Shown here: positions 9,913 through 18,343 of the stretch, one piece after another
Layout of the letters: every line of letters begins with the position of its first letter
How positions within the stretch are numbered: the first letter of the stretch is position 1
Source of the DNA: Paenibacillaceae bacterium
Lineage (GTDB): Bacteria; Bacillota; Bacilli; Paenibacillales; NBRC-103111
Direction of reading: 5' to 3'
NCBI GenBank assembly: GCA_029256185.1
Contig: JAQSYI010000027.1
Span: 62,001 to 126,000, forward strand
DNA length: 64,000 bases
Translations under genes and position numbers: made by a program
The notes under the pieces: model-generated
What the model saw: the letters and a program-made list of their open reading frames with translations, nothing else
Databases searched by the model: none
Told to the model about the DNA's origin: nothing

Positions 9913-10467
9913 TTATTTCATAATCTCGGAGGCCCGCTGGAATTTGAGCGCTTGCTCCGGTTGTCCCGATAAGCCGTAAGCAATCCCCAGGAGCCGGTAA
10001 ATTTCCGGATTCGCCGGTGAGTCTGCCAGTGCAGAGGACAGAATAGGCAGAGCCTTCTCCCAGTCGCCCTGTCCCAGCAGCAGGCCCGCCTCATGGAGAC
10101 TGGAAGCGCGGGAGGATTCCAGCTGTTCCAGCAAACGGTGAATTTTTTCGACGGTGAACGGTTTTTGCAGGTAGGCGAAAGCTCCCATTTGGGTGCACTC
10201 CACTGCATTCTTTACGGTTGCAAAGGCGGTGATGATAACCACGGGGGTGGTGATGCCTTGTTGGACCATCCAGCCGAGCACCTGTTTGCCGCTCAGGCCA
10301 GGCATCTTGATATCCAGAAACACCACATCATATGTATGGGACTCAAGCATCTCTATGGCTGCTGTGCCTTTATCCGCCAGTGCAACCGTATAATTTTTCA
10401 GCTCCAGGGACTTCAACATAAGCAGGCGAATCGATTTGGTATCATCTACAACTAAGGCTTTTTTCAA
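9913..10467 (-). CDS. Response regulator with receiver domain and TPR-like tail
   Basis: 184 aa from the chosen start. The receiver domain (residues 1-120) has ALVVDDTKSIR at its start, the acceptor aspartate in VVFLDIKMPGLSG, and the conserved Lys in AYLQKPFT. The last about 55 residues (GDWEKALPILSSALADSP ... RLLGIAYGLSGQPEQALKF) form one or two TPR-like helical hairpins rather than a DNA-binding domain, so output is probably by protein-protein contact. The track begins at 10524, but AAGGAGG lies 7 nt before a TTG at 10467 (MKKALVVDD), which is preferred. It is the first gene of the minus-strand signalling run and is followed by its likely cognate kinase. Confidence 0.88.
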   Translation of the reverse strand: MKKALVVDDTKSIRLLMLKSLELKNYTVALADKGTAAIEMLESHTYDVVFLDIKMPGLSGKQVLGWMVQQGITTPVVIITAFATVKNAVECTQMGAFAYLQKPFTVEKIHRLLEQLESSRASSLHEAGLLLGQGDWEKALPILSSALADSPANPEIYRLLGIAYGLSGQPEQALKFQRASEIMK

Positions 10468-10524
10468 ACGCCTGGCCTCCTTGCCGGGGAAAATGAGTAT
10501 GCTAAATATTTTAATTATAGGCAT

Positions 10525-11052
10525 GTTTGCTTAAGAGAGGCAATGTTCCCTGAGAAGGGTTTATTAAAGAATTGCCGAGATTTCTGCTAAATCGGTCTAA
10601 AGTCCCGCTCTTGCAACGTAAATTAGCCCCACAAAGTGGAGCCTTGCCTTCTATGCTTATTCCAGGTACTTTGCGGGGGCCCCAAAAACTTATAAATTCT
10701 ATATGCCAAAAAAGCCGTCGCAGCGAAGGCGGCTTATGCCGCGGCGGCGACAGCTTCTCTTTTTATCAGCGAAAATCTAACGTCCCGGCTTCAAGCCGGG
10801 GTTTCTGGCGGGATGTCCGCCGGTAATGGCGGGTACGGAGTGCTCCAAGCGCGCCGCCTCCCCGAAAATAACCCCGGATTCCCTCGATCCGAAGGCGCAT
10901 TCGCCCTGCATCTGGAGCATAATAGCCTCTTTGACGGATTGTCTCATATGCAACCGGTCCTTTGTTCAGAATGGAATGTGAACAGCTCTTCAGTAGCTTC
11001 TCCACATTCGCCTCTGAACATTCCCAGGCTTTCATATGGCCTGAAAAAATGC
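10525..11052. other. Intergenic region with a possible IS200/IS605-type end
   Basis: No solid gene. The perfect hairpin CCCGGCTTCAAGCCGGG lies at 10784-10800, and the minus-strand ORF over it (10766-11035) ends in a peptide (RQKPRLEAGTLDF) of the kind seen where IS200/IS605 terminal hairpins are translated. No transposase domain remains. The ORF at 10572-10826 (+) looks spurious. Confidence 0.3.
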
Positions 11053-11496
11053 TTAGGATCGGGTCTCCACAATGAGCGTAACGGGCCCGTCGTTAACTAA
11101 GCTCACATCCATCATTGCGCCGAATACACCTGTTTCCACCGTTAGTCCCAATTCCCGCAAAAATGCGTTAAAGCGCTCATATAAGGACTCGGCCTGCTCG
11201 GGGCGGGCTGCGGCCATAAAGTTGGGACGGCGGCCCTTGCGGCAATCTCCGTAGAGAGTGAATTGGGAGACGGACAGGAGCGCCCCTCCCGCATCCTGCA
11301 CTGACCGGTTCATCTTGCCCGCATCGTCCTCGAATATCCGCAAGCCGGCAATTTTGTCCGCGGCAAACCGGGCATCCGCTTCCGTATCCTCATGAGTAAT
11401 GCCCACCAAAAGCAACAGACCTCCGCCAATGGCCCCTACGGTCTTGCCATCCACTGTCACAGCCGCCTGTCTGCAGCGCTGCACAACGATCTTCAC
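11053..11496 (-). CDS. dtd: D-aminoacyl-tRNA deacylase
   Basis: The 147-aa length is typical of the family. It hydrolyses D-amino acids mischarged on tRNA (for example D-Tyr-tRNA), protecting translation in the cytoplasm. Both family signatures are present: [19 protein letters not shown] (the SQFTLYGD active-site segment) and the C-terminal [10 protein letters not shown] (NxGPVT, cross-subunit cis-Pro region). The GTG start at 11496 has GGGGAGG 7 nt upstream. It lies 96 bp downstream of rel on the same strand, the usual Bacillales order, and is probably in the same operon. The 96-bp spacer carries a GC-rich hairpin. Confidence 0.95.
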   Translation of the reverse strand: MKIVVQRCRQAAVTVDGKTVGAIGGGLLLLVGITHEDTEADARFAADKIAGLRIFEDDAGKMNRSVQDAGGALLSVSQFTLYGDCRKGRRPNFMAAARPEQAESLYERFNAFLRELGLTVETGVFGAMMDVSLVNDGPVTLIVETRS

Positions 11497-11521
11497 GTGA
11501 CTTCCTCCCCTGTTGCCGATA

Positions 11522-11572
11522 TAACAGACCCGCGGCAGAAGGGAACCTGGGTCCCTCTTGGCGCGGGTCTGG
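11522..11572. other. GC-rich intercistronic hairpin between rel and dtd
   Basis: The outer arms AGACCCGCG / CGCGGGTCT enclose a second stem (AGGGA / TCCCT). There is no clear T-run, so it is more likely an mRNA stability or processing hairpin than a strong terminator. Confidence 0.5.
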
Positions 11573-11592
11573 CGTCATAAGTAATAGGGTCC

Positions 11593-13785
11593 TTAGGATT
11601 GCATGATCCGCTGAACGGAATACACATCCTTCAACCGCTTGATCTTGTCCACTACCGACTGCAGGTGGTCAATGTTGCGGATGAGAATCGTCATCTGGAT
11701 CATAGCCATCTTGTTCTTGTCTGAACGGCCCGATACCGCGGAGATAATGGTCTTGCTCTCCGAGACAACCTGCAACACCTCATTGAGCAGTCCCCTGCGG
11801 TCGTGACCGGTAATCTCGATGTCCACACTGTAGTTGGCTTCCACAGAATCCACCCATTCCACCTCAATCACCCGGTTGCCCTCATCCCCGTCGCCCGTAG
11901 GAATATTGGAGCAGTCGGAGCGGTGCACGGACACTCCTCTGCCGCGGGTGATATAGCCGACAATGCTGTCTCCCGGCACGGGATTGCAGCAGCGGGCAAA
12001 CCGCACCAGCACATTGTCCACCCCAATAACACGCACACCGTGGGTAGGCCGGCTCTTCTTCTCGGGAACGGTCTTGATCTCCTTGGCCGCTTCCTCCAGC
12101 TGCCGCTGGGTCTCCTCCAGTTCCTTCTCCTTGCGCAGCTTCTCAGTCAGCCTGGTGCAGATCTGGGAGGCGGTAATTCCGCCGAAGCCCACGCCCGACA
12201 GCATATCATCAATATCATGAAAGTTGAACTTCCCGGCTACTTCCTGCAGTTTGTCGTCCGCCATGACCACAGACGGCTCAAACCCTAGCCGCCGGACCTC
12301 CCGCTCGATCGCGTCCCGGCCCTTGGCCACATTCTCCTCCCGCTTCTCCTTCTTGAAGAACTGCTTGATCTTGCTCTTCGTGTGGGAAGACTGGGCAATC
12401 TTCAGCCAGTCCTGGCTGGGGCCGTAGGAATGCTTGGAGGTAAGGATCTCCACAATATCTCCGGTCTTCAAGCGGTGCTCCAAAGGCACAATCCGTCCGT
12501 TCACCTTGGCGCCGATCGTCCGGTTGCCCACCTCGGTATGAATCCGGTAAGCGAAGTCCAGAGGCACGGAACCGGCCGGAAGCTCGATGACCTCTCCTTT
12601 CGGGGTAAACACGAATACAAGGTCGGAGAAGAAGTCCACCTTCAGCGACTCCATAAACTCCGAGGCGTCCCGCGCTTCATGCTGAAGCTCCAGAATGTCC
12701 GAGAACAGGTTGGTCTTGCCGTTGCTGCCGAAGCCCGCATTGACCGGCTGAGTCCCGCCTTCCTTGTAGGCCCAGTGGGCGGCAACGCCGAATTCCGCTG
12801 TTTTGTGCATTTCCCATGTGCGGATCTGCACCTCCAGGGGCTCGCCGGTAGGACCGATCACGGTGGTGTGCAAGGACTGGTACATATTGGCCTTGGGCAT
12901 GGCGATATAATCCTTGAACCTGCCCGGCATAGGTTTGTACAAGGTATGGATGATGCCCAGGACCGCATAACAGTCCTTGATATTCTCCACGATTACCCGG
13001 ATCGCGAGCAAATCGTAGATCTCGCTGAATTGCTTGTTCTTGGCGGTCATCTTGTTATAGATGCTGTAGATATGCTTAGGCCTGCCGGAGATATCGCTGT
13101 CAATCCCCATCTCCCCGACCTTATCCTTGATCTTCTGGATCACATCGGCAATATATTGCTCCCGTTCCGCCCGCTTCTTCTGCATCAGGTTGACAATACG
13201 GTAATACTGCTGCGGATTCAGGTAGCGGAGGGCGATATCCTCCATCTCCCACTTGATCGCGGATATCCCCAGCCGGTGCGCGATGGGACAGAAAATCTCC
13301 AGCGTCTCCTCGGCAATCCGGCGCTGGCTTTCCTCCGACTGGTACTTCAGCGTTCTCATGTTATGGAGACGGTCTGCCAGCTTGATCAGAATCACCCGCA
13401 TATCCTGGGCCATGGCCACGAACATCTTGCGGTAATTCTCATTCTGCTGCTCTTCCTTGGTCTTGAACTTGATCCGTTCCAGCTTGGTCAGTCCATCCAC
13501 CAGCATAGCGCAGGTATGCCCGAATTGCTGTTCAACCGCTTCAAGTGAAACAGAGGTGTCCTCCACTACATCGTGTAGCAGAGAGGCCATGATGGAGGTA
13601 GTGTCCATGCTCATGTTGACCAATATATCAGCGACTGCAAGCGGATGGAGGATATAAGGCTCTCCCGATTTGCGAAGCTGTCCGAGATGCGCTTGCTCGG
13701 CGAAGTCGTAGGCTTCTTTGATCCGCATGAGATCGTTGTCTTTCAAATAAGCGGAAGCTTTCTCCAGGAGCTGCTCGATGCTCAT
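11593..13785 (-). CDS. rel: Bifunctional (p)ppGpp synthetase/hydrolase Rel
   Basis: A 730-aa long RSH protein. The N-terminal HD hydrolase domain is intact (LHDVVEDT near residue 67). The synthetase domain follows at about 230-350 (GRFKDYIAMPKANMYQSLHTTV). A TGS domain lies at about 395-460 (VFVFTPKGEVIELPAGSVPLDF), then a helical/zinc-finger region with FARCCNPVPGD near residue 570, and a C-terminal ACT domain (DIEITGHDRRGLLNEVLQVV). It makes and degrades the alarmone (p)ppGpp in response to stalled ribosomes. AAAGGA lies about 10 nt before the ATG. It is divergent from the permease gene across a 245-bp promoter region. Having both HD and synthetase motifs intact supports the bifunctional Rel type rather than monofunctional RelA. 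Confidence 0.96.
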   Translation of the reverse strand: MSIEQLLEKASAYLKDNDLMRIKEAYDFAEQAHLGQLRKSGEPYILHPLAVADILVNMSMDTTSIMASLLHDVVEDTSVSLEAVEQQFGHTCAMLVDGLTKLERIKFKTKEEQQNENYRKMFVAMAQDMRVILIKLADRLHNMRTLKYQSEESQRRIAEETLEIFCPIAHRLGISAIKWEMEDIALRYLNPQQYYRIVNLMQKKRAEREQYIADVIQKIKDKVGEMGIDSDISGRPKHIYSIYNKMTAKNKQFSEIYDLLAIRVIVENIKDCYAVLGIIHTLYKPMPGRFKDYIAMPKANMYQSLHTTVIGPTGEPLEVQIRTWEMHKTAEFGVAAHWAYKEGGTQPVNAGFGSNGKTNLFSDILELQHEARDASEFMESLKVDFFSDLVFVFTPKGEVIELPAGSVPLDFAYRIHTEVGNRTIGAKVNGRIVPLEHRLKTGDIVEILTSKHSYGPSQDWLKIAQSSHTKSKIKQFFKKEKREENVAKGRDAIEREVRRLGFEPSVVMADDKLQEVAGKFNFHDIDDMLSGVGFGGITASQICTRLTEKLRKEKELEETQRQLEEAAKEIKTVPEKKSRPTHGVRVIGVDNVLVRFARCCNPVPGDSIVGYITRGRGVSVHRSDCSNIPTGDGDEGNRVIEVEWVDSVEANYSVDIEITGHDRRGLLNEVLQVVSESKTIISAVSGRSDKNKMAMIQMTILIRNIDHLQSVVDKIKRLKDVYSVQRIMQS

Positions 13786-14030
13786 CGCGAGAGATCCTTT
13801 CTATATTGTCGATTTTTCGCTGCAGAATTGCCGTTTAAAGTGATTTAATTCATTATGCCCTTGAAACAGGCTGCACGTCAAGAAATGCTGTCACAATGCC
13901 GCATAAAAAAGGTTGTGATTTCGCAAAGAAAATAATATCCACGGGTTAATTTTTCTGATAAGATGTTCGATGGAGAAAAAATGAGAACCATGTCGGATTT
14001 TCTTAAAACTATTCCAGGGGGTCTTACAAC

Positions 14031-15299
14031 GTGCAACGCATTATTCAAGTGGACGAGCGTCCAAAGCTTGCGGAAAGCATTCCGTTAAGCATCCAGCATC
14101 TGTTTGCCATGTTCGGAGCTACAGTGCTGGTACCCATCATTTTCGAGGTTAACCCTGCCACCATTCTGCTGATGAACGGGATTGGCACCCTGCTTTATAT
14201 CCTGATCTGCAAAGGCAAGATCCCCGCTTATCTGGGCTCCAGCTTTGCGTTTCTCTCTCCTGTGGGCATTGTAATTGACAAGCATGCTCCGGGAGAAGGC
14301 TATGAATATGCTCTCGGCGGCTTCATTATTGTGGGCATCATGTTCTGTTTGGTCGCTCTGCTGGTGAAGCTTGTAGGCACGGCCTGGATTGATGTGGTCT
14401 TCCCTCCCGCGGCTATGGGCGCTATCGTGGCGGTAATCGGCCTTGAGCTTGTCCCCGTTGCGGCCAAAGATGCCGGCTTCCTGATTGGCGAGAACGCCTC
14501 TTACGATTACAGCGTCATAACCGTGTCCATTATTACCCTGCTGATCACCATCGTCGGCTCCGTTATGTTCCGCGGCTTCATGAAGATTATCCCGATTCTG
14601 ATCGGAATAATCGTCGGCTATCTGGTGGCCTGGCTGGGATTTGATATGGTGGATTTCGCACCTGTCAAAGCGGCTGGTTGGCTTGAGCTTCCCACCAGGT
14701 ACACGCCCAAGTGGAGCTGGTCTGCCATCATCACTATCGCCCCCGCGGCGCTGGTCGTAGTGGCGGAGCATATCGGCCATCTGATCGTAACCGGCAACAT
14801 CGTCGGCAAGGATCTGTCCAAGGATCCGGGACTGGACCGCTCCCTGCTGGGCAACGGGGTCTCTACGGTGCTCTCCGGCTTCTTCGGCTCCACTCCCAAC
14901 ACCACATACGGTGAAAATATCGGCGTCATGGCGCTGACCAAGGTTTACTCCATCTGGGTTATCGGAGGAGCCGCCGTCTTTGCTGTGATCCTGTCCTTCT
15001 GCGGCAAGCTGGCTGCGCTTATAACCTCCATTCCTCCCGCTGTAATGGGCGGCGTCTCTCTCCTGCTATTCGGCATCATCGCGGCTTCCGGAATCCGGAT
15101 GCTGGTTGAAGCGAAGATCGACTACGGCAAGCCGGTTAACCTGATCCTGACCACTATCGTGCTCGTCATCGGCATCAGCGGCGCATCCGTTACCCTGGGC
15201 ACCTTCTCCATGAAGGGGATGGCCCTGGCAACCATCATCGCCATGCTGCTCAGCCTGTTCTTCAAGGGATTGGAGAAGCTGAAGCTGTTGAACGAGTAG
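14031..15299 (+). CDS. Uracil/xanthine-type nucleobase permease (NCS2/UraA family)
   Basis: A 422-aa integral membrane protein with about 12-14 hydrophobic segments, the right size for UraA/PyrP. Family features include the N-terminal SIQHLFAMFGATVLVPIIF and, in the second half, the substrate-site region VVAEHIGHLIVTGNIVG and GFFGSTPNTTYGENIG. It imports uracil (or a related base) by proton symport. The GTG at 14031 has AGGGGGT about 9 nt upstream. The roughly 240-bp leader shows no obvious PyrR attenuator, unlike pyr-operon copies. It is monocistronic: two strong hairpins follow within 135 bp. Substrate choice between uracil and xanthine is not settled by sequence alone, but uracil fits the motif set best. 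Confidence 0.88.
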   Translation: MQRIIQVDERPKLAESIPLSIQHLFAMFGATVLVPIIFEVNPATILLMNGIGTLLYILICKGKIPAYLGSSFAFLSPVGIVIDKHAPGEGYEYALGGFIIVGIMFCLVALLVKLVGTAWIDVVFPPAAMGAIVAVIGLELVPVAAKDAGFLIGENASYDYSVITVSIITLLITIVGSVMFRGFMKIIPILIGIIVGYLVAWLGFDMVDFAPVKAAGWLELPTRYTPKWSWSAIITIAPAALVVVAEHIGHLIVTGNIVGKDLSKDPGLDRSLLGNGVSTVLSGFFGSTPNTTYGENIGVMALTKVYSIWVIGGAAVFAVILSFCGKLAALITSIPPAVMGGVSLLLFGIIAASGIRMLVEAKIDYGKPVNLILTTIVLVIGISGASVTLGTFSMKGMALATIIAMLLSLFFKGLEKLKLLNE

Positions 15300-15331
15300 A
15301 TTGAAGAAGTAGATTGAACCAATAGATGTTG

Positions 15332-15377
15332 CCAAGAACCGGCCTGCTCCTTGCAAGAGGATTCGGCCGGTTCTTGG
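15332..15377 (+). terminator. Hairpin after the permease gene
   Basis: Inverted repeat CCAAGAACCGGCC / GGCCGGTTCTTGG. The T-run is poor, so it may act together with the next hairpin. Confidence 0.7.
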
Positions 15378-15387
15378 TATTGACAAC

Positions 15388-15434
15388 GAACAAGCCGGTT
15401 TATCCCTCTGCAGGAAAATTCGGCTTGTTCTTTA
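15388..15434 (+). terminator. Rho-independent terminator
   Basis: Inverted repeat GAACAAGCCG / CGGCTTGTTC followed by TTTATT. Confidence 0.75.
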
Positions 15435-15454
15435 TTAAGAATAATTATTTTATT

Positions 15455-15474
15455 ATTGTGAAAAATATCACAAT
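15455..15474 (+). promoter_or_regulatory. Perfect Fnr/Crp-type operator
   Basis: ATTGTGAAAAATATCACAAT is a perfect inverted repeat containing the TGTGA-N6-TCACA consensus of Gram-positive Fnr. Its centre is 41.5 bp upstream of the start point expected from a TAAACT -10 element at 15494-15499, the class II activator position. A second possible -10 (TATACT, 15499-15504) would shift the spacing by 5 bp. Confidence 0.7.
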
Positions 15475-15534
15475 ATGCGTTTGGCACGTGTGATAAACTA
15501 TACTCATAACCAACCAACAAGGGAGTGGACGAGA

Positions 15535-15717
15535 ATGGAACAAGATCAAACCATTGTGACCCAGAACCTGATGCGCTTCTGCTACACATGCGACCATGCC
15601 CATGGATGCGATACGGAAGAAATGAGCAAGCAATGCTGGTCGGAGCAAGATTTTGCTGCAGATGCAGTCGCCGAAGAAGATATGACCGCCGAGTTGCTCC
15701 GCCAATACGCAATGTAA
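15535..15717 (+). CDS. Small Cys-rich hypothetical protein
   Basis: 60 aa, acidic, with four cysteines in FCYTCDHAHGCDT and QCW (CxxCx5C plus one). This spacing suggests a small zinc- or redox-active site. I recognise no family. The ATG at 15535 is chosen over the track start at 15475 because AAGGGAG lies about 8 nt upstream and because the Fnr-type operator and promoter fall inside the longer ORF. It is monocistronic, ended by a strong hairpin. The operator predicts induction under oxygen limitation, and the cysteines fit a role in low-oxygen or redox physiology; both are inference. Confidence 0.75.
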   Translation: MEQDQTIVTQNLMRFCYTCDHAHGCDTEEMSKQCWSEQDFAADAVAEEDMTAELLRQYAM

Positions 15718-15819
15718 TTGAGCCGCGGGAATGCCGTGTGATTGATGGTCAGACCCGATACCATGTGACGAATACCCAGCTCTGATATGCCATGAATTGG
15801 TCAGCCGCGGATATGCCAG

Positions 15820-15856
15820 GCCGTCGTTCCTCTGAGAGGGACCGACGGCTTTTTTG
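15820..15856 (+). terminator. Rho-independent terminator
   Basis: Stem GCCGTCG / CGACGGC followed by TTTTTTG, about 100 bp after the small Cys-rich gene. Confidence 0.9.
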
Positions 15857-15866
15857 TCGCGGTCTC

Positions 15867-16062
15867 TTAACGGAAATTTTTTCCGTTAATTCTGCCAATT
15901 GGGGTATTTCCTCTTATTTAACGGAAATTTTTTCCGTTATTCAATAATTTTCTCCCCAAAAACCCCTCAGCAAGCCAGTTCGGGCGGAATTAACGGAAAT
16001 TTTTTCCGTTAAAATCCTTGAATTCCTAGCTAACCGCCCTATAACGGAAATTTTTTCCGTTA
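15867..16062. repeat. Four copies of an AACGGAAA palindrome
   Basis: AACGGAAATTTTTTCCGTT (8-bp perfect arms, 3-nt centre) occurs at 15867-15889, 15919-15939, 15990-16012 and 16042-16062, counting flanking T/A bases. The copies are 30-50 bp apart with unrelated spacers. They resemble REP-like intergenic palindromes. Confidence 0.9.
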
Positions 16063-16246
16063 CGCTCAGCCACAGATTTGCAAACACATCAGTCACAGCT
16101 TTCGCAAACACATCAGCCATAGCTTTCGCAAACACATCAGCCATAGCTTTTGCAAACACATCAGCCATAGCTTTCGCAAAGAACTCAGCAGCTGCAGTTT
16201 TTGCAAAAGCCGCGGAAGGCTGGTGCTGGGGGCGGGGACACTTCAT
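15941..16246 (-). CDS. Doubtful ORF with FAKAMADV octapeptide repeats
   Basis: A 101-codon ORF opening 12 bp after the chemoreceptor stop on the same strand. It has no ribosome binding site, although coupling to the upstream gene is possible. Residues about 14-60 are 8-residue repeats (FAKAMADV), which would make an amphipathic Ala-rich helix. The following part reads through the AACGGAAA palindromes, giving TEKISV twice. The repeat period is 24 bp, a multiple of three, so the frame survives copy-number change. I think this is more likely repeat DNA that happens to be open than a true gene. Confidence 0.2.
   Translation of the reverse strand: MKCPRPQHQPSAAFAKTAAAEFFAKAMADVFAKAMADVFAKAMADVFAKAVTDVFANLWLSVTEKISVIGRLARNSRILTEKISVNSARTGLLRGFWGENY
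16067..16208. repeat. 24-bp tandem repeat array
   Basis: About six units related to TTTCGCAAACACATCAGCCA; the central three are nearly identical and the ends degenerate. The period is 24 bp. It lies between the palindrome cluster and the end of the Cache chemoreceptor gene. Confidence 0.9.
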
Positions 16247-16258
16247 GCGATGTCACAT

Positions 16259-18019
16259 TTACAGTTTAAACCTTGATACATTGGCCATGAGATTGTCCGC
16301 GATGACTTTGGAATCATTGGTTGTCTGGGCAACTTCCTTGGACTTGATAATAATGTCCCCAACCTGCGCGGCAATCTGGGATGTGCCCTCCGCTCCTTCG
16401 TTGGTTGCTCTGGCCACTTCATCAATTGCTGTGATCATGCTCTTGGTGGAAGCGAGCACCTCTTCGGCCGTGCTGCTGATGTCTGCAACAAGGCTGTCCA
16501 TCAGCTCAGCATCCTTGCTGTATTGCACTCCGGTTTCCACCAGAAGTTCATTGCCGCCGATCACCTGTGTGCTTACAAAGCCCAGCAGTTCCTCCGAGCT
16601 TGCCACCAGCTTCTCCACCGACAGGATCACTTCCTCGGCCACGCTCTGAATCTGCGTTACCGTGCGCTTCGACGTTTCGGCCAGCTTCCTGATCTCCGTT
16701 GCCACTACTGCGAAGCCCCGTCCCGCTTCACCTGCCCGTGCCGCTTCAATGGACGCATTCAGGGCAAGCAAGTTGGTTTGGGCAGTTATGGCCAGGATGG
16801 ACTCGGAGAGGATGCGAACCTGCTCGATCTGCTTGGAATCCTCTATGGCCGTCTTGAGCTTTCCGTGAGTGAGAGCATAGATTTCATGGGCCGCCCGTTT
16901 GTTATTCTCTGCATCTTCCCTTAGGCCGGCGGCTCTTTGGTTGACTTCATTGGCAGAAGCGGCCCCTTCTTCGGCTTTGACTGTTATGTTGCCGATGGCG
17001 GAACCGATCTCCGTGGAAGTGGCGTTCATCTCTTGCATCGAAGCTGCCGTTTCCTCCATACCGGCAGAAATATAACCGGTTGCTTCCGATATCATCGCGA
17101 TGCTCCCGTTAAGCTCCTGCATATGCTTGTCCGTATCCGCCACCAGACCGGAGATGGTTGTACTGGACTCCAGCACCTCTTGGATCATGCCGCGCTGGGA
17201 ACGGATCATGTTATTGAAGCCCTCTGCCACAACGCCGATTTCGTCCTTGCGTTTTATGGACAACCGGGTGGTGAGATCCCCTTCCCCTATCTTCTTCATG
17301 CTCTCCACCAACTGCTTCAACGGGCGGGTAATGCCATGGATGAAGAATAGGGAAACCGCTATCCCCAATACAAGCACGATCAGAATGGATACCACTATCA
17401 GTGTGGTGATTTTATTGGCCCCTTTGTTGTAATCCTCCATATATGATCCGGCGACAACTACCCAGCCCCAGTTGTTATCCAGGCCGGAATAAGTAATTTT
17501 GGTTCCGGTATGCTCGGAGTTGGGCAAATTCCAGGAATAGTATGTAAACCCTCCGCCATTTTGGGCCTGGGCAATCTGGTCGCGGACAAAGTAGAAGCTG
17601 CTGCCGCTTTTGTCCGTCACATCCCAGACATTCGTCCCCTCAAGTGTGGGATGGGCAATCTCCAGCCCGTCCAATCCATAAACGATAAAATAGCCGTGCT
17701 CTCCCAGATTGACCTTGGCAGTAATAGCCCGTGTGCCGTCTTGATTTTTCTCACCCAACAGGTAGGTTTTCACCTGCTCCTGGGCTTCTTCCACAGTAAG
17801 CACGCCTTGTTTGACATCGGCGCTTTTGGCGTCGATCAACATCAGAGCCATATTGACCCCGTTGCGCAAAATAGTCTCTCCCTGGCCGTTCAACTCCCGC
17901 TTCGCCACATAGTGGCTTGGAATGCCGATTATCAAGCATGAAAAGAGCAGGAGCCCTACTGTAAAAAAAATCAGCTTGATTTTGATGGAGCTTCCGAACC
18001 AATATAAGCTTTTTCTCAT
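16259..18019 (-). CDS. Methyl-accepting chemotaxis protein with Cache sensor domain
   Basis: A 586-aa chemoreceptor. TM1 is at about residues 14-35. A single Cache (sCache_2-like) extracellular domain spans about 40-190, with family features such as [20 protein letters not shown] and [15 protein letters not shown]2 is at about 200-222, followed by HAMP and the signalling hairpin ([33 protein letters not shown]). sCache_2 receptors often sense small organic acids, but the ligand here is unknown. GGGAGG lies 8 nt before the ATG. It appears monocistronic and is followed by the 24-bp repeat array. It lies apart from the first chemoreceptor gene and differs from it in sensor type. Confidence 0.93.
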   Translation of the reverse strand: MRKSLYWFGSSIKIKLIFFTVGLLLFSCLIIGIPSHYVAKRELNGQGETILRNGVNMALMLIDAKSADVKQGVLTVEEAQEQVKTYLLGEKNQDGTRAITAKVNLGEHGYFIVYGLDGLEIAHPTLEGTNVWDVTDKSGSSFYFVRDQIAQAQNGGGFTYYSWNLPNSEHTGTKITYSGLDNNWGWVVVAGSYMEDYNKGANKITTLIVVSILIVLVLGIAVSLFFIHGITRPLKQLVESMKKIGEGDLTTRLSIKRKDEIGVVAEGFNNMIRSQRGMIQEVLESSTTISGLVADTDKHMQELNGSIAMISEATGYISAGMEETAASMQEMNATSTEIGSAIGNITVKAEEGAASANEVNQRAAGLREDAENNKRAAHEIYALTHGKLKTAIEDSKQIEQVRILSESILAITAQTNLLALNASIEAARAGEAGRGFAVVATEIRKLAETSKRTVTQIQSVAEEVILSVEKLVASSEELLGFVSTQVIGGNELLVETGVQYSKDAELMDSLVADISSTAEEVLASTKSMITAIDEVARATNEGAEGTSQIAAQVGDIIIKSKEVAQTTNDSKVIADNLMANVSRFKL

Positions 18020-18343
18020 CTCAAATACCTCCCGGACCGGAAAATGGCTCTTTGCGTTTCATATACACGTACTGCCCGCCCCCCGCCAAGCCCTTTCTTC
18101 GCAACAGATACAGATTGGGGCCATATCGCGGAAAACAGCGAAAAATGTCGAACATTATTTTAGTCTATATGGTTTTGAAGGATGTGTAAAGAGTCTGGAG
18201 AATCAGGGGATATCAGGAAAATTTGAACAAACCAAACACCCCGATGCTATGCAAAGGGGTGTTTGGTTTTAGTCAATTATGAAGAAGGCATCCTTATCTC
18301 TGCCGCGGGGCGCCGGGGGCTGCGGACATGAACGCTCCTTCGA
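18020..18343. other. Intergenic region between chemoreceptor and glycan locus A
   Basis: It contains the chemoreceptor promoter region and the terminator at 18231-18270. No other gene was seen. Confidence 0.6.
18231..18270 (-). terminator. Rho-independent terminator of glycan locus A
   Basis: Stem ACCAAACACCCC / GGGGTGTTTGGT flanked by A- and T-rich ends, about 75 bp past the stop of the beta-helix gene. Confidence 0.85.

Noticed and set aside
10572-10826. 84-aa plus-strand ORF in the rr-dtd gap
   Set aside because: It has no ribosome binding site and no resemblance to a family; it crosses several small hairpins.
11497-11592. T-box or other riboswitch between rel and dtd
   Set aside because: The GGGAACC-like string there lacks the T-box consensus on the relevant strand and lies inside a simple hairpin.
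12382-13548. 388-aa plus-strand ORF
   Set aside because: It is an antisense shadow of rel, whose domains are complete on the minus strand.
13786-14030. PyrR-type attenuator before the uracil permease
   Set aside because: No anti-terminator/terminator pair or PyrR binding loop was found in the leader.
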